Source: DSNY01 sp016861185
Lineage (GTDB): Bacteria > Pseudomonadota > Gammaproteobacteria > Burkholderiales > Burkholderiaceae_F
DNA length: 12,902 bases
Reading direction: 5' to 3'
Assembly (NCBI GenBank): GCA_030263275.1
Contig: SZOR01000111.1
Location: forward strand, 1-12,902
The position numbers and the translations under genes are program-made. The notes below the pieces were generated by a model. It had not been told where the DNA came from. It saw only the letters and a list, made by a program, of their open reading frames with translations, and did not search any database. The number at the start of each line of letters is the position of its first letter. The stretch's first letter is position 1. This document shows, one piece after another, positions 12,093-12,902 of the stretch.

Positions 12093-12902
12093 TGCGGGTC
12101 TATGCGGTCGGCGGCTGGGTGCGCGATCGGCTGCTCGGCCGCAGCCACAGTGAACGCGACCGCGACTGGGTCGTCGTCGGCGCCACGCCCGACGAGATGA
12201 TCGCCGCCGGCTACAAGCCGGTCGGTAAGGATTTCCCGGTCTTCCTGCATCCGCAAACGCACGAGGAATACGCGCTCGCGCGCACCGAGCGCAAGACCGC
12301 GCCCGGCTACAAGGGCTTCGTCTTCCACGCCGCGCCCGACGTGACGCTCGAGCAGGATCTGGCGCGGCGGGACCTGACGATCAACGCGATCGCGATGGAC
12401 GAAAGTGGCGCGCTGATCGATCCGTTCGGCGGCCGGCGCGACCTCGAAGCGAAGGTGCTGCGCCACGTCGGTCCGTCGTTCGTCGAGGATCCCGTCCGCA
12501 TCCTGCGGGTGGCGCGCTTCGCCGCGCGCTTTCACGACTTCACGATTGCACCGGAGACGCGCGCGCTGATGCGCGCGATCGTCGACCGCGGCGAGGCCGA
12601 CGCGCTGGTGCCCGAGCGCGTCTGGCAGGAGCTGGCGCGCGGGTTGCTCGAAGCGAGGCCGTCGCGGATGATCGAAGCGCTGCAAGACTGCGGTCTGATG
12701 GCTCGGCTTTATCCCGAGCTCGACGATCTCGCGGCCGTCGCGCCCGCGCTCGACCGCGCGGCCGTCCGCGGGCTCGCGCTTCCCGCGCGCTTCGCGATCC
12801 TCGCCGCGGCGTGCGGTGCGCCGGCGAAGCTCGCCGGGTTACTCGGCAAGCTGCCCGTCGACGGCGAGTCCGCGAGCCTCGCCCGACTCGAGCGCGCCGC
12901 GC
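12092..12902 (+). CDS. cca: CCA tRNA nucleotidyltransferase, N-terminal part (3' end outside window)
   Basis: This frame gives 270 codons of a class II CCA-adding enzyme, which adds or repairs the 3' CCA of tRNA from CTP and ATP without a template. Visible motifs are V-G-G-W-V-R-D-R-L-L-G (6-16), the catalytic R-D-R-D-W-V-V-V-G with Asp23 and Asp25, the near-identical D-F-P-V-F-L-H-P-Q-T-H-E-E-Y stretch, R-R-D-L-T-I-N-A-I-A, E-D-P-V-R-I-L-R-V-A-R-F-A-A-R, and E-R-V-W-Q-E-L. The head, neck and body therefore look intact. After Y-P-E-L-D, where E. coli Cca has its HD-domain histidines (a G-I-H-T stretch and C-H-D-L-G-K), this protein is about 20 residues shorter and reads A-I-L-A-A-A-C-G-A-P. 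The HD phosphohydrolase site therefore seems lost. The ATG overlaps the GST stop. Confidence 0.93.
   Translation, partial: MRVYAVGGWVRDRLLGRSHSERDRDWVVVGATPDEMIAAGYKPVGKDFPVFLHPQTHEEYALARTERKTAPGYKGFVFHAAPDVTLEQDLARRDLTINAIAMDESGALIDPFGGRRDLEAKVLRHVGPSFVEDPVRILRVARFAARFHDFTIAPETRALMRAIVDRGEADALVPERVWQELARGLLEARPSRMIEALQDCGLMARLYPELDDLAAVAPALDRAAVRGLALPARFAILAAACGAPAKLAGLLGKLPVDGESASLARLERAA

Noticed and set aside
1..12902. CRISPR array, tRNA or rRNA genes, insertion sequence or prophage
   Set aside because: No regular spacer-repeat pattern, cloverleaf, rRNA signature, transposase or phage gene was seen. The heptamer arrays are contiguous 7-mers without spacers.

Overview
The window is a very GC-rich (roughly 70% by eye), densely coded chromosomal segment. 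Protein similarities and gene order point to a betaproteobacterium, most likely of the order Burkholderiales; the species cannot be named from this sequence. There are no rRNA or tRNA genes, CRISPR arrays, transposases or phage genes, and no stretch of more than about 250 bases without a gene.

Layout. (1) 1-469: C-terminal half of metF. (2) 486-2198: a divergent pair, with a DUF2917 protein and a 66-residue single-TM protein on the minus strand and a GcvA-type LysR regulator on the plus strand. Their shared intergenic region holds a perfect LysR-type palindrome placed to repress one promoter and activate the other. (3) 2211-2310: a convergent gap filled by an inverted pair of heptamer arrays. 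(4) 2310-5029: divergent 5-formyltetrahydrofolate cyclo-ligase (minus) and a soluble lytic transglycosylase (plus). (5) 5270-10355: an acetate uptake and signalling cassette of DUF485 protein, ActP symporter, cNMP-like/CBS/DUF294 nucleotidyltransferase and DEDDh exonuclease. (6) 10485-12902: NDUFA9-like epimerase, glutathione S-transferase and cca (cut by the window end), closely packed and probably an operon.

How the genes fit together. DUF485/ActP forms a carboxylate uptake unit. The DUF294 protein looks like a GlnD-type signalling enzyme with small-molecule sensing domains, and it is translationally coupled to the exonuclease. metF and the cyclo-ligase are both folate one-carbon genes but are not in one operon. 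The slt, epimerase, GST and cca genes resemble a housekeeping order I recall from Burkholderiales, with the acetate cassette lying between slt and the epimerase gene.

Most unusual observations. A family of 7-bp tandem arrays (consensus CGCRMTC, closed by CGAA or CGAG) occurs in three intergenic gaps. Two copies form large inverted pairs, and two right arms end at or within a few bases of start codons that lack a Shine-Dalgarno sequence. The cca product appears to have lost the HD phosphohydrolase motifs usual for its bacterial relatives. ActP carries a charged, probably coiled-coil insertion of about 65 residues before its last membrane helix. Nothing here is clearly a wholly new multi-gene system; the heptamer element and the LysR/DUF2917/66-aa module are the best candidates for undescribed biology.
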